Below are positions 8,765 to 17,936 of a DNA stretch of 64,000 nt, in pieces. Numbering within the stretch: position 1 is the stretch's first letter; every line of letters starts with the position of its first letter. Position numbers and translations under genes: made by a program. Under the pieces are notes generated by a model that was not told where the DNA came from, searched no databases, and saw only the letters and a program-made list of their open reading frames with translations. Source of the stretch: CAIWHR01 sp963786625 (lineage in GTDB: Bacteria > Pseudomonadota > Gammaproteobacteria > Burkholderiales > Casimicrobiaceae); assembly GCA_963786625.1 (NCBI GenBank), contig CAWAZS010000014.1, forward strand, positions 1,054,001 to 1,118,000, given 5' to 3'.

Positions 8765-10000
8765 ATGCGAGTTTGCATCTTGGGGGGAGATGGGTATCTC
8801 GGTTGGCCGACCGCGATGTATCTGGCGAATCGGGGGCATGACGTCTCGCTCGTCGACAATCTCGCCAAACGGGCGTGGGAAGCGAAATGCGGCGTCCGGC
8901 CGCTGAAGCCGCTGCCCTCGCTGTTCGAGCGGGTCAGATCGTGGAATCACCTCGCGGCGAAGACCGGGCGCAAGCCGCTGCGCGCGGTCGCCATCGACAT
9001 CGCGAACGGCTATCCGGCGCTGGTCGCGGAGTTCGCGAACTTTCGCCCCGACACGATCATCCACTACGCCGAACAGCCGTCGGCTCCGTATTCGATGTCG
9101 AGTCAGGCGACCGCGGTCGAGACCCAGCGCAACAACGTGCTCGGCACGCTCAACGTGCTGTTCGCAATGCGCGAGCACTGCCCCGACGCGCATCTGGTCA
9201 AGCTGGGCACGCTCGGCGAGTACGGAACGCCGAACATCGACATCGAGGAGGGCTGGCTCGACGTCGAGCATAACGGGCGACGCGACCGGGTCCTGTTCCC
9301 GAAGCGGCCGGGCTCCTTCTATCACCTTTCGAAGGTCCACGACTCGGCCAACCTCGAATTCGGCTGCCGGATCTGGAACATGCGGGTGACCGACCTCAAC
9401 CAGGCGGTCGTCTACGGCATCGAGACGGACGAGATCGCGCTCGCGCCGGACCTGCACACCAGCTTCCACTACGACTCGGTGTTCGGCACGGTGATCAACC
9501 GCTTCATCGTGCAGGCGGTGATCGGCATGCCGCTCACGGTCTACGGCAAGGGCGATCAGACCCGCGGCGTCATCAATATCCGCGACACGCTGCGCTGCGT
9601 CGAGCTCGCGGCGCTCAATCCGGCCCGCCAGGGCGAGTTCCGCGTGTTCAACCAGGTCACGCAGCAATTCTCGATGAACGAGCTGGCCGAGATGGTCATC
9701 GCGGCGGCGGCGCAGAAGGGGATCCGCGTCGAGGCCAAGCACATCGCCAATCCACGGACCGAGCTCGAGCAGCACTATTACAATGTCAAGCATCGGGCGC
9801 TCGAGAATCTCGGTCTCGAGCCGCACCTGTTGACGATCCCGGTCCTCGGCCGGATGATCGAAGTCGTCCAGCAGCACAAGAGCAACATCCTTCGCAGCTC
9901 GATCCTGCCGAACATCACCTGGCAGGCGGGCGTGATGCAGGAGGAGACGATCAGGAACGCGCGTCGCGGTCTAGGCGTTACGGGGAGCTGGAAGTCATGA
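8765..10000 (+). CDS. UDP-sulfoquinovose synthase homologue (SQD1 family)
   Basis: 411-residue extended SDR. It begins with the NAD-binding GGDGYLGW (7-14) and keeps the SQD1 signature blocks nearly unchanged. These are EQPSAPYSM (103-111), LVKLGTLGEYGTPNIDIEEG (154-173), SFYHLSKVHDS with the catalytic Tyr186/Lys190 pair, TDLNQAVVYG and GEFRVFNQ. SQD1 converts UDP-glucose and sulfite to UDP-sulfoquinovose, the headgroup donor of sulfolipid; the related archaeal Agl3 supplies it for glycans. No sulfolipid synthase (SQD2/SqdX-like) is nearby. A HlyD-like protein and a processive glycosyltransferase follow, so a sulfosugar-containing polysaccharide is a reasonable inference. Confidence 0.85.
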   Translation: MRVCILGGDGYLGWPTAMYLANRGHDVSLVDNLAKRAWEAKCGVRPLKPLPSLFERVRSWNHLAAKTGRKPLRAVAIDIANGYPALVAEFANFRPDTIIHYAEQPSAPYSMSSQATAVETQRNNVLGTLNVLFAMREHCPDAHLVKLGTLGEYGTPNIDIEEGWLDVEHNGRRDRVLFPKRPGSFYHLSKVHDSANLEFGCRIWNMRVTDLNQAVVYGIETDEIALAPDLHTSFHYDSVFGTVINRFIVQAVIGMPLTVYGKGDQTRGVINIRDTLRCVELAALNPARQGEFRVFNQVTQQFSMNELAEMVIAAAAQKGIRVEAKHIANPRTELEQHYYNVKHRALENLGLEPHLLTIPVLGRMIEVVQQHKSNILRSSILPNITWQAGVMQEETIRNARRGLGVTGSWKS

Positions 10001-10283
10001 AATGCGAATGTCGACACGCCGGCATTTCGGTGCCGTCAATGGTGGTCTGACGGGCGCGGGGACGCTTCCTCCATTGCGTGCCGCGCTCGACGTCGAGCCG
10101 CCGGCACCGCCGATCTGGAAACTGGGTCATTGCACCGGGCTTGCCCGGTGCTTCGGCTCGTTCGTCGGGCGGCCCGCCGCTGCCGCGGGCTTCGCCGCCG
10201 GCGGGACGCTTCGCCGCATCGTGGCCCGGGATGGCGCCGCCGAACGCCGCCTGCTGCCAGGCAGCGGAAGGCCTGGCCCGGGC

Positions 10284-11426
10284 ATGAAGTTCCGTTCGCG
10301 CAACCTCGCGGATCCGCTGGTCGCCGGGCGCACCAAGGCCGTGGCCCGACGACGCTGGAAATGGCTGCGTCGCGCTGCGGTCGTCGGACTGGTGATCGCG
10401 GTCGTCGCCGCGCTCGCGGCGCTCGATCGCATGTGGATTCGCGCCGAGGGGCTCGTCGTCGGCGAGTCGACCGCGGTCAGCGCGATCGCGCAGGCGCGCA
10501 TCGTTCGCGTTCTCGCCAAGTGTCTCGACGTCGTCGCCGAGGGCGCGCCGCTCGCCGAGGTCGAGAACGAGGTCACCTGGCAGTCGACGAACCAGGAGCT
10601 GAGCCGGCTTCGGCTGCTCCTTGCCCAAGCCAAGGCGCAGATCGAGATTTTCGAAAAGGAGGCTCAGTCCGCGCAGCAGCTCTACGAAGCGCAGGTCGCG
10701 CTGCGCGACCGGCAGGCGATCACCCTCAAGGCACAGGAGGAGCTCGCGCGCAGCGGCTTCGTCGCGCCGCTCTATCTCGAGCGGGGGCGCGCGGATCTCC
10801 TGCGCAGCGAGGCCGAGACAAGGGCCGCTCACCTCACCCACGAGAGCAAGCTCGCCGACCAGGCCCGCGCCAGGGGAGACGCCGCGCTGTACGCCGCCCG
10901 GATCGTGGAGTTCCAGGCCTCGCCCGAGATGATGGGACGCTACACGCTGCGCGCGCCCAAGGCGGGGATTCTCACGCGTTGCCAGGCGCGCCCGGGCGAG
11001 GTCGTCGAGGACCGGCAGCCTCTGTACGAGATCTTCAACCCGAGCGACGCCTACGTCCTCGTCTATTTCCGGCCGGCCGACGCGGCGCGGCTCGCGCCGG
11101 GAAGGACCGTGACGATCACCTCGCCGAGCGTGACGGAATCCTTGGCCGCGAAGGTCGTCGGCGCCCACCCGGAGCGGCCCGGACTGCCGCCCGCGATGTC
11201 GCGCTTCTTCTGGCAGGATGAGCGCTGGTCGCAGTACACGCCGGTGCGGCTCGATTTCTCCGGCCTGACCGCGGCGCAGCAGAGCCAGATCAGCGCCGGC
11301 ATGCGCGTCGACGTCTCGATCCTGGAAGTGCCCGAGTTCGCGCGCCCGATCGCGAACGCCGTGAAAAGGCTTCTGGGCGAAACGGCGGCGGCGCACGCGG
11401 CCGCGCCGCGCGGGACCAGGCCGTAG
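10284..11426 (+). CDS. HlyD-like periplasmic adaptor / membrane-fusion protein
   Basis: 380 residues. One N-terminal membrane segment (about 25-47) is followed by a barrel-sandwich half (RIVRVLAKCLDVVAEGAPLAEVEN), a long alpha-hairpin coiled coil (about 100-190, rich in Glu/Ala/Gln) and the returning half (YTLRAPKAGILTRCQARPGEVV). This is the HlyD/Alg44/EmrA architecture, which links an inner-membrane exporter or polysaccharide synthase to the periplasm. ATG 10284 is chosen; ATG 10002, directly after the previous stop, is in the same frame, but the 94 residues it would add look non-coding. The neighbouring glycosyltransferase suggests a polysaccharide export role. Confidence 0.75.
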   Translation: MKFRSRNLADPLVAGRTKAVARRRWKWLRRAAVVGLVIAVVAALAALDRMWIRAEGLVVGESTAVSAIAQARIVRVLAKCLDVVAEGAPLAEVENEVTWQSTNQELSRLRLLLAQAKAQIEIFEKEAQSAQQLYEAQVALRDRQAITLKAQEELARSGFVAPLYLERGRADLLRSEAETRAAHLTHESKLADQARARGDAALYAARIVEFQASPEMMGRYTLRAPKAGILTRCQARPGEVVEDRQPLYEIFNPSDAYVLVYFRPADAARLAPGRTVTITSPSVTESLAAKVVGAHPERPGLPPAMSRFFWQDERWSQYTPVRLDFSGLTAAQQSQISAGMRVDVSILEVPEFARPIANAVKRLLGETAAAHAAAPRGTRP

Positions 11427-11439
11427 TCAGGATGCGTCC

Positions 11440-12510
11440 GTGAAGCCGATTCCGATGAAGCCCGCTCCGCACGACGGCGCGCCAAGCCCGACGGGCTCTC
11501 CGCGAGGCTCGCCACCCGCCGCGGCGGATTCGGGGGATCGGCGTGTCGACCTGCTGCGCACGATCGCGAATCTGGGCGGAATGCTCCGTCCGAAGCCCGA
11601 TCCGCACGCGCCCAACGGCCATCGGCTCGACGGCCTGCCGGAGGGCGCGGAGCGCGACCTCGACTATCTGGTGCGCCGCGATTATCTCGAGGAGCGGTTC
11701 TTCGAGCGCGTGAGCCTGTGCCCGAAGTGCGGCAGCCACCATCTCAACATCCGCGAGACCTGCACGGCCTGCGGCTCGGCGAATATCCGATCGGAGCCGC
11801 TGCTGCATCATTACCGCTGCGGCTTCGTCGGGCCGGAGAGCGCGTACCGCGAGCACGACGGGGACCGGATCTGTCCGAAGTGCGACGTCGCCCTCAAGCA
11901 TGTCGGCACCGATCACGATCCGATCGGCCGCAGCGCGATCTGCGGCGCCTGCGGCGCCTCGATTCACGAGCCGGCGGCGACGGCATCCTGCATCGCCTGC
12001 GGCGCGACCACCGACGCCGGATCGCTCGCCAGCGTCGATCTCGGCTCCTATCACCTGACCGGGCTCGGCACCGCCGCGATCCGGCGCGGGACGCTGTTCG
12101 AGGACGCGGGCAACCCGCTGTTCGTGCCCGATCTTCCGGTCTATCGGGCGCATGTGTTCCGGCAGCTGCTGGCGAACGAGGCGAAGCGGCTGCCGCGCAG
12201 CGCGGGAGTCTTCGCGCTGCTCGCCGTCGAATGCGGCGCGGGTGCGATCACGCTCGGCGACGATGCGGCGGCGCTCGCGGAAGTGCGCGCGGTCGCCGCG
12301 GAGCTGCGCGACACCGACGTCATCGGCCTGCTCGACGACGGGACCCTGGCCGTGCTGCTGCCGGCGACCGACCTGGCGGGCGCCGAGCGCGTCTGCCGAC
12401 GCCTCGGCAAGACATCCGCGACGCTCGACCGATTCGTCGCCCGCGGCCGGCTCGTGGAAATCCGCAAGCCCGCGGATCTCGACGCGCTGGGCGCGGCGCT
12501 GCGCGCGTAG
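11440..12510 (+). CDS. Zinc-ribbon (TackOD1-like) protein with degenerate GGDEF-like C-terminus
   Basis: 356 residues from GTG 11440 (an in-frame ATG lies five codons later). The middle region holds five cysteine pairs (CPKC 94-97, CTAC 108-111, CPKC 145-148, CGAC 168-171, CIAC 184-187), as in zinc-ribbon output domains of the TackOD1 type. Residues 230-335 read like a nucleotide-cyclase fold (FRQLLANEAKRLPR, then DTDVIGLLDDGTLAVLLPATD) but have no GGDEF signature, so a cyclic-di-GMP synthesis role is unlikely. A sensing or regulatory role for the adjacent synthase is inferred from its place between the adaptor and glycosyltransferase genes. Confidence 0.6.
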   Translation: MKPIPMKPAPHDGAPSPTGSPRGSPPAAADSGDRRVDLLRTIANLGGMLRPKPDPHAPNGHRLDGLPEGAERDLDYLVRRDYLEERFFERVSLCPKCGSHHLNIRETCTACGSANIRSEPLLHHYRCGFVGPESAYREHDGDRICPKCDVALKHVGTDHDPIGRSAICGACGASIHEPAATASCIACGATTDAGSLASVDLGSYHLTGLGTAAIRRGTLFEDAGNPLFVPDLPVYRAHVFRQLLANEAKRLPRSAGVFALLAVECGAGAITLGDDAAALAEVRAVAAELRDTDVIGLLDDGTLAVLLPATDLAGAERVCRRLGKTSATLDRFVARGRLVEIRKPADLDALGAALRA

Positions 12511-12520
12511 GAAGCCGGCC

Positions 12521-13849
12521 GTGGACGGGTTCCTGCGCTACTTCCTCGCGCCTTTCGACACGGCGACGGTCCTCGACTTCCTCGCCCTGACCTCGCCGTT
12601 CTCGAGCGTTGCCAATGCCGTCTTCTGGCTGCTCATGCTCGCGGTGCCGGCGCGCTTCTTCCTGCCCTACGTCGTCCTCTGGATCGTCGGCGTCGGCGAG
12701 CCGGATCGCGACATCGACGAGCCGTTGCCGCTCCCGCCCGGCAGATTGCCGTTCATCTCGGTCGTCATCCCGGGGCGCAACGAGGCGGCGGGCATCGTGC
12801 AGACCGTTCGCTCGATCCTGCATGCCGGCTACTCCGATCTCGAGGTCGTCTACGTCGACGACGGCTCGGACGACGACAGCGTCAGCCGGCTGCGCGGCCT
12901 CGCGGCGACCCTGCCGCGCGCGGCCGATGGCACCGAGCGGCTCCGCGTCTTCGCCTCGCCCCGACGCAACGGCAAGCCCACCGCCCTCAACATCGGCATC
13001 CACCTCGCCCGAGGCTCGCTGATCGCGGTCGTCGACGCGGACTGCGACGTTCAGTACGGCTCGTTCCACCACTGGATCCGGCCGTTCGAGGACGAGCGGA
13101 TCGGCGCGGTCGCCGCCAACATTCGCGTGCGCAACGCCAACGCCTCCGTCCTGGCCCGTCTGCAGGATTGCGAGTACGCGATCAACGTCACGCTGTCGCG
13201 GGCCTGGCGCGCGGCGCTCGATCTGCTCGCCATCGTCCCCGGCGCCGGCGGCATGTTCCGCGCCTCGATCATCCGGAACCTGGGCGGTTTCGACACCGGT
13301 CTCGGCGACGACACGGACATGACCCTCAAGCTGCGCAAGGCCGGATGGAGACTGGCATTCGCAATGCGCGCCGTCGTCTGGACCGACGTGCCGACGAGCT
13401 GGCGCGTCCTGCTGCGCCAGCGTTCCCGGTGGGAGCGCAACATGGTCAAGATCCGCCTGCGCAAGCATCGCGACCTGCTGTCGCCCGGGCGCTTCGGCTG
13501 GACGAACACCCTCATCACCGTCGATCTGATCCTGGTGCGCATCGTCCTGCCGGTGATCGCGGTTTGGGAAGTGTTCGCGATGTTCCTGTCCGGCCCGCTG
13601 CACGCTCCGGAGATCCTCACCGTCCTCTACTGGGTGACGGCGCTGGGGATCCTCTTGAAGCTCCTGATCGCCCGCGACGTCGACCGCACGCCGCAGCCGG
13701 TCAACTTCTGGGTCGTTCCGCTGATGCCGCTCTTTCGCATCGTGCTGCGCTTGGTGCTGCTGGCGGCCATCACGCGCGAGTGGCTGCGCATCGGCCAGCG
13801 TCACGCCTATGTGCCGATGCACATATGGCAGGAAACTCCGCACTGGTAG
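12521..13849 (+). CDS. Processive family-2 glycosyltransferase
   Basis: 442 residues from GTG 12521, just after a GGAAG site. The cytoplasmic GT-A domain has the nucleotide-sugar motif VDDGS (112-116), the metal-binding DAD (172-174), the GDD acceptor/base region (262-264) and QRSRW (300-304), the product-binding motif of processive synthases. Hydrophobic segments flank it: two at the N-terminus and three to four after residue 330. This is the cellulose, hyaluronan, NodC and Alg8 type, which polymerises and extrudes a glycan. It is the last gene of a four-gene module with tight spacing, and the probable core enzyme of an exopolysaccharide pathway. Confidence 0.85.
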   Translation: MDGFLRYFLAPFDTATVLDFLALTSPFSSVANAVFWLLMLAVPARFFLPYVVLWIVGVGEPDRDIDEPLPLPPGRLPFISVVIPGRNEAAGIVQTVRSILHAGYSDLEVVYVDDGSDDDSVSRLRGLAATLPRAADGTERLRVFASPRRNGKPTALNIGIHLARGSLIAVVDADCDVQYGSFHHWIRPFEDERIGAVAANIRVRNANASVLARLQDCEYAINVTLSRAWRAALDLLAIVPGAGGMFRASIIRNLGGFDTGLGDDTDMTLKLRKAGWRLAFAMRAVVWTDVPTSWRVLLRQRSRWERNMVKIRLRKHRDLLSPGRFGWTNTLITVDLILVRIVLPVIAVWEVFAMFLSGPLHAPEILTVLYWVTALGILLKLLIARDVDRTPQPVNFWVVPLMPLFRIVLRLVLLAAITREWLRIGQRHAYVPMHIWQETPHW

Positions 13850-13886
13850 CGCGCGTCCCGGACAGCGCGCGGCCGGCCCGCCCCGA

Positions 13887-15281
13887 TCAGGGGGCGCCGG
13901 CGAGGAAGCGGGCGACGGTGTCGGCCATCGCGTGCGCCGACTTGATGCAGTCGCCGACGGAGACTCCACCGCGGTAGTTGGCGCAGAAGAAGATCCCGGG
14001 CAGCGCGCGTTCCGCGTCCTCGACGGGGCGCAGGCGCTCGCGATGGCCGAGATTGTATTGCGGGATGGCGCGGGTCCAGCGCGTGATCACGACCCACAGC
14101 GGCTCGCCGCGGGCCCCCACGAGCGCGGCGAGCTCGCCATGCACGATGCCGGCGAGTTCCGCGTCGGACTTCGCGGGCAGCTCGGGGTTGCGCAACCCGC
14201 CGATGAAGGACGTGAGCAATACCCCGCCGGCGGGCGCGCGGTGCTCGAACATGCTGCTCGAGAACAGCGAGCCCAGGATCCGGCGCTGCTCCTTTTTCGG
14301 CACCAGGAAGCCGAAGCCCGCGAGCGAATGCCCGATGTCGGCGCGCCGGTACGCGCTCGCGACGCTGGCGATCGCCGCGTAAGGGATCGCGGCCAGCCCT
14401 GCGGACGCCGCCGGCGCGAGCTCGCGCACGAGCGTCGCCGCCTCGTACGCGGGTGCGGCGAGCACCACGGCGCGCGCGCGCCGCACGACCTGTTCGCCGT
14501 CCCGCGTGCCGGCGACCATCCACGTGCCGTCGGGATTGCGCGTGATCGACCCGACGCGGGCACCGGTCGTCACGCGGCCGACGGCGCCGGCGAGGGCGTC
14601 GGTGACCGTCTGCATTCCGCGTTGGAACGAGAAGCTCCCCGCGGTGTTCTTCGCCTTCTCGGCGCTCGCCCTGCGCTCGCGCGCGCCCTGGATCTGACCG
14701 CGGATCAGGCTGCCGTACTTCTGCTCGAGCGCGTGCAGGCGCGGGAACGCCGCGGGGACCGAGATCTGCTCGGGGTCGCCCGCATACACGCCGGAGACGA
14801 ACGGGTCGATCGCATAGTCGAGGAACTCGGTGCCCAGCCGGCGGCGGACGAACGCCGCGATCGACTCCTCGGCGTCCGGCGGCGCCGGGGCGATGAAAGG
14901 CTCGCGCAGGAGCCGCAATTTCGCGCCCAGCGTGAATGCCGGCGTCGTCAGAAACGCGCCGGGCGAGGTCGGCAGCGGGACCAGCCTGCCGTCACGCACG
15001 ATGAATCGGGTCGCGGCGACGGCGCTGGCATCGGCACGCTCGCCGCGGATGCCGAGCGCTTCGAGGAGATCGTTGATGAGCGGCGTCGTGTCGAGCGCGC
15101 TGTTCGGGCCCGTCTCGTAGAGCGCGCCGTCGCGGTGCACGGTGCCGATGACGCCGCCGGCACGCGGTGCTGCATCGAGGACCTCGACCGAGGCGCCGCG
15201 CTGCCCGACGCGAAAGGCGGTGGCAAGGCCCGAAATGCCGCCGCCGACGACGATGACGTCGGCGTCGCTGGAGACGCTCAT
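13887..15281 (-). CDS. hemY: Protoporphyrinogen IX oxidase, HemY type
   Basis: 464-residue FAD enzyme. The dinucleotide motif DVIVVGGGISGLATAF sits at 8-23 and a second FAD-contact block GVSVGDCIKSAH is near the end, as in oxygen-dependent protoporphyrinogen oxidases, which make protoporphyrin IX in the penultimate haem step. The substrate-side patterns TGPNSALDTTPLI and NYRGG agree. Its ATG overlaps the stop of the CcmI-like gene upstream (ATGA), so haem synthesis is translationally coupled to a cytochrome c maturation factor here. It converges on the glycosyltransferase gene. Confidence 0.88.
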   Translation of the reverse strand: MSVSSDADVIVVGGGISGLATAFRVGQRGASVEVLDAAPRAGGVIGTVHRDGALYETGPNSALDTTPLINDLLEALGIRGERADASAVAATRFIVRDGRLVPLPTSPGAFLTTPAFTLGAKLRLLREPFIAPAPPDAEESIAAFVRRRLGTEFLDYAIDPFVSGVYAGDPEQISVPAAFPRLHALEQKYGSLIRGQIQGARERRASAEKAKNTAGSFSFQRGMQTVTDALAGAVGRVTTGARVGSITRNPDGTWMVAGTRDGEQVVRRARAVVLAAPAYEAATLVRELAPAASAGLAAIPYAAIASVASAYRRADIGHSLAGFGFLVPKKEQRRILGSLFSSSMFEHRAPAGGVLLTSFIGGLRNPELPAKSDAELAGIVHGELAALVGARGEPLWVVITRWTRAIPQYNLGHRERLRPVEDAERALPGIFFCANYRGGVSVGDCIKSAHAMADTVARFLAGAP

Positions 15282-16006
15282 CGCAGCGCTTCCTGGCCGC
15301 CGCCTGCAACCATGTTGAGGCGCTCGGCCCGGTCGATCGCCGTCGCCAGCTCCCGGTATTGCACGGAGCGCTCGGGGAGCTGGCCGAGCAGCTGCCGCCA
15401 GTAAGCCGTGGCTGCGGCGAACTCGCGCTGCTCGTAGGCGGCGCTGCCCGCCATCTCCAGCGCCTTCGGGTGCGCCGGGTCGAGCGCCAGGGCGCGCATC
15501 ACCAGCTCGCGCGGCTTGCCTTCGAGCATGCCGCCCTGGGCCATGCCGAGCGCGTCGGCGTACTCGCACCAGACGCCGGCGTCGGCGGCGACCTTCGCCG
15601 AGGCGGTGAGGGCCTTCTGATATGCCGCCGCTGCTTCGTCGTAGCGATCCGCTTCGAAGTCCATGCGCGCGAGCAGCACCCACGCGCGTCCGTCGCGCGG
15701 GTTGCGGGCGAGATGGCGGACGAGCTCATCGCGAGCGACCGGAACATTTCCCGATGGCTCGGCATTCGCGGACGCGGCAGTGGGCGCGCCGTCCGGTGTC
15801 GCCGGATCGTCCGCCAGCGTACGGAGCCCGACGCCGAGCAGCGGCAGCGCGATCGCCAGGGCGATCAGCGCGATTTTCAGGGCAGGGCCGCCGCGTGGCG
15901 CCGACGCACGCCCCGCGAGCAGGCGGGGGAGGGCGAATGCCAGCGCGAGGACGACGATCGCCGCGGCGATGGTCCAATAGGGGAAGGTGTCGGACGCGGG
16001 CAGCAC
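15278..16006 (-). CDS. Second CcmI/CycH-like TPR protein
   Basis: 242 residues from a GTG start. Two hydrophobic segments near the N-terminus (about 9-28 and 42-62) are followed by a tetratricopeptide region (RAWVLLARMDFEADRYDEAAAAYQKAL; AYEQREFAAATAYWRQLLG). This resembles the membrane and TPR parts of CcmI, the factor that hands apocytochrome c to the haem lyase. It is much shorter than the full CcmI encoded at 18.3-19.6 kb and lacks that protein's C-terminal domain. It is coupled to hemY. Whether it works in general cytochrome c maturation or specifically for the adjacent octahaem enzyme is unknown. Confidence 0.65.
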   Translation of the reverse strand: MLPASDTFPYWTIAAAIVVLALAFALPRLLAGRASAPRGGPALKIALIALAIALPLLGVGLRTLADDPATPDGAPTAASANAEPSGNVPVARDELVRHLARNPRDGRAWVLLARMDFEADRYDEAAAAYQKALTASAKVAADAGVWCEYADALGMAQGGMLEGKPRELVMRALALDPAHPKALEMAGSAAYEQREFAAATAYWRQLLGQLPERSVQYRELATAIDRAERLNMVAGGGQEALR

Positions 16007-16087
16007 GTGAACGTATCGAGTCGGGCGGTGCGCCCCAAGGCCGCGCGCCGCGGTGACGAGGCAACCGCAATTATCCCGCCACGGCGC

Positions 16088-16118
16088 GCAAAAAGGGCGA
16101 GGCAGACGCCTCGCCCTT
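16088..16118 (-). terminator. Rho-independent terminator of the octahaem reductase gene
   Basis: A perfect 11-bp stem, AAGGGCGAGGC with GCCTCGCCCTT (16093-16103 and 16108-16118), closes a 4-base loop. On the minus strand it is followed directly by five U residues (A-run at 16090-16094). It starts 20 bases after the reductase stop, and separates that gene from the ccmI-like/hemY pair. Confidence 0.85.
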
Positions 16119-16137
16119 GATGGAGATCAGCGACTGC

Positions 16138-17847
16138 CTATTTCGGGGCGGCCGCGGCCGGCGCACCGGCGGTCTGCCTCGCCTTGATCGCGTCGTCGAG
16201 GATCTTGATCCCTTCCTGCGACGCCGCCACCGACTTCGCCAGCGACTCCTTGGCGAGGTCGAGATTGTGGAACGACGCGCCGTTGGCGGCGGTCCACCAT
16301 TCCCAGTTCGCGTGCGCGTCGCCGTGCTTCGCGCGCGCCGCCTTCAGCGCGTCCTCGGGCACGCCCGCGAGCTGCGCCTGGCCGAACCTGCCGATGAGCT
16401 GCGCCAGCCAGAACTCGGCGTTGCGCACCTTGCCCTGGTAGTGGGCCGCCATCGACTCGATCACGTAGCGCGCCTGCTTCTCGTCCCACTGGTGATGGCA
16501 CTGCAGGCACGTCTCCTTCAGGTAGTTCTTCGGGTTCGTCTGCCAGTGCGACGTGTACAGCTTGCCGGTCTTCGCGTCCTTCACCTTCGGCATGTGGCAT
16601 TGCGCGCAGTCGACGCCGGCCTTCTCGTGCTTCGAGTTGTAGTACGTCTCGACGTCCGGATGCTGCGCTTTCCACAGCGCCGCGCCGGTGAACTGGTTGC
16701 GGAAGTCGCGGAACTTGATCGAGTCGTAGGCCTTCAGGATGTTGTTGACGTCGACGAAGGGGAAGTAGTTCGTCCGCCGGTCGGCCATCGGGATCGCCGC
16801 GCCGGTGTCCGGATCGAAGCCGGGGTTGCAGTTGTATTCGACGTGGCACTGGCCGCACTGCAGCTTGCCGTCGTAGCGCTCGAGCAAGCCGATCTTGCGC
16901 GTGTGGCCGCGGACGCCGAGATCCCTGACGTCGACCTTCGTCTTGCGCGCGTCCTGCGAGTAGAGCGTCGGCGGTCCGTCGGTGCGCTGCACGGCCTCGA
17001 TCAGCGCGTCGCGGACGATGCGCGGCTTTGCCGCGTGCGGGTCGTGGCAGAAGATGCAGTTGAGCGCGTGGTTGGTCGCCTTGGCGAGCTCGACGACCTT
17101 GGAGGTGCGGCTCCATTTCGCCGACGGCGCAGGATCGCCCATGTACGCCCATTCGAGGATGTGGTCCTGCGTCTTGCAGGAAAGGCACACCGGGTTGGCT
17201 GCCGCCGCGGTGCCCGGCTTGAACACCTTCTGGTCGGTGTTGTCCGGGTATTGGTCGACGGCGACGTCCCAGACCTTGAAGTCGCCGGTGCCGGCCAGGT
17301 AGCGCCACGTCTCCTTCGCTCCGAACCGGCCTCCGAACGCGCGGTCGACGACGAACTGGTCGAGCAGCGCGAACGTGTGCCCGCGCGGCAGGTTGTGCTC
17401 GCGCGTGAAGCCGTGCGGCGACATCAGCAGGTCGTACGCAGGATCGGGCGCCGGGCCCGTCATCTGCTTCTTCTCGAAGCGCGCGGTGCGATGCCAGTCC
17501 ATCTGCGCATAGGACTGGTACTGGTTCTGGTGGCAAGCGCCGCAGCCGGCGAGATCGGTCCTCGTGGTCGGGCGCTTCGAGGCGTCCGCAACGTGCGCCG
17601 CCGTGCCGTCGTGACAGGTGTTGCATCCGACGCCTTTGTGCTTGCCCGAGCCGTACAGCGCCTTGACCGGAGCATGGCAACCGAGGCACGGGGTGGCGTC
17701 GAACGCCGCCGCCTTCGCAGCCGGCGCCTTCGCCGGCGCCGCCGCCTTGGTGGCCTGCGCGAGCGCCGGCGACGCGATCATCAGGATTGCGGCGACGAGC
17801 GCCGCGAGAACGACACGCCAGAAGGCGCGAATCGTGCCGCGATTCAT
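16138..17847 (-). CDS. Octahaem cytochrome c nitrite reductase (ONR/TvNiR type)
   Basis: 569 residues with signal peptide (cleavage near ALAQ, 31). Eight haem-binding motifs are visible: CLGCH 54, CNTCH 75, CGACH 102, CLSCK 221, CIFCH 264, CGQCH 331, CAQCH 414, CLQCH 447. Seven are CXXCH and the fourth is CXXCK, the lysine-ligated catalytic haem. Pentahaem NrfA has only five. Tyr338 and Cys340 (EYNC) sit where TvNiR has its Tyr-Cys crosslink, and QHPD (His396) fits the catalytic histidine. Such enzymes reduce nitrite (and hydroxylamine or sulfite) to ammonia (or sulfide) in the periplasm. ATG 17847 follows a GGGGGAG site. An FNR-type box lies upstream and a terminator downstream. Confidence 0.9.
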   Translation of the reverse strand: MNRGTIRAFWRVVLAALVAAILMIASPALAQATKAAAPAKAPAAKAAAFDATPCLGCHAPVKALYGSGKHKGVGCNTCHDGTAAHVADASKRPTTRTDLAGCGACHQNQYQSYAQMDWHRTARFEKKQMTGPAPDPAYDLLMSPHGFTREHNLPRGHTFALLDQFVVDRAFGGRFGAKETWRYLAGTGDFKVWDVAVDQYPDNTDQKVFKPGTAAAANPVCLSCKTQDHILEWAYMGDPAPSAKWSRTSKVVELAKATNHALNCIFCHDPHAAKPRIVRDALIEAVQRTDGPPTLYSQDARKTKVDVRDLGVRGHTRKIGLLERYDGKLQCGQCHVEYNCNPGFDPDTGAAIPMADRRTNYFPFVDVNNILKAYDSIKFRDFRNQFTGAALWKAQHPDVETYYNSKHEKAGVDCAQCHMPKVKDAKTGKLYTSHWQTNPKNYLKETCLQCHHQWDEKQARYVIESMAAHYQGKVRNAEFWLAQLIGRFGQAQLAGVPEDALKAARAKHGDAHANWEWWTAANGASFHNLDLAKESLAKSVAASQEGIKILDDAIKARQTAGAPAAAAPK

Positions 17848-17936
17848 GGACTCCCCCTCAGGAAACGAATTGCTGCGGACCTTGGGCGAGTCTAGCAACG
17901 CAGCCGCGCCCCGGGATACCCTGGCGCGCGCCCTGG

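Noticed and set aside
16138..17847. Pentahaem NrfA
   Set aside because: Eight haem motifs are present, with CXXCK as the fourth, and the protein is longer than usual NrfA.
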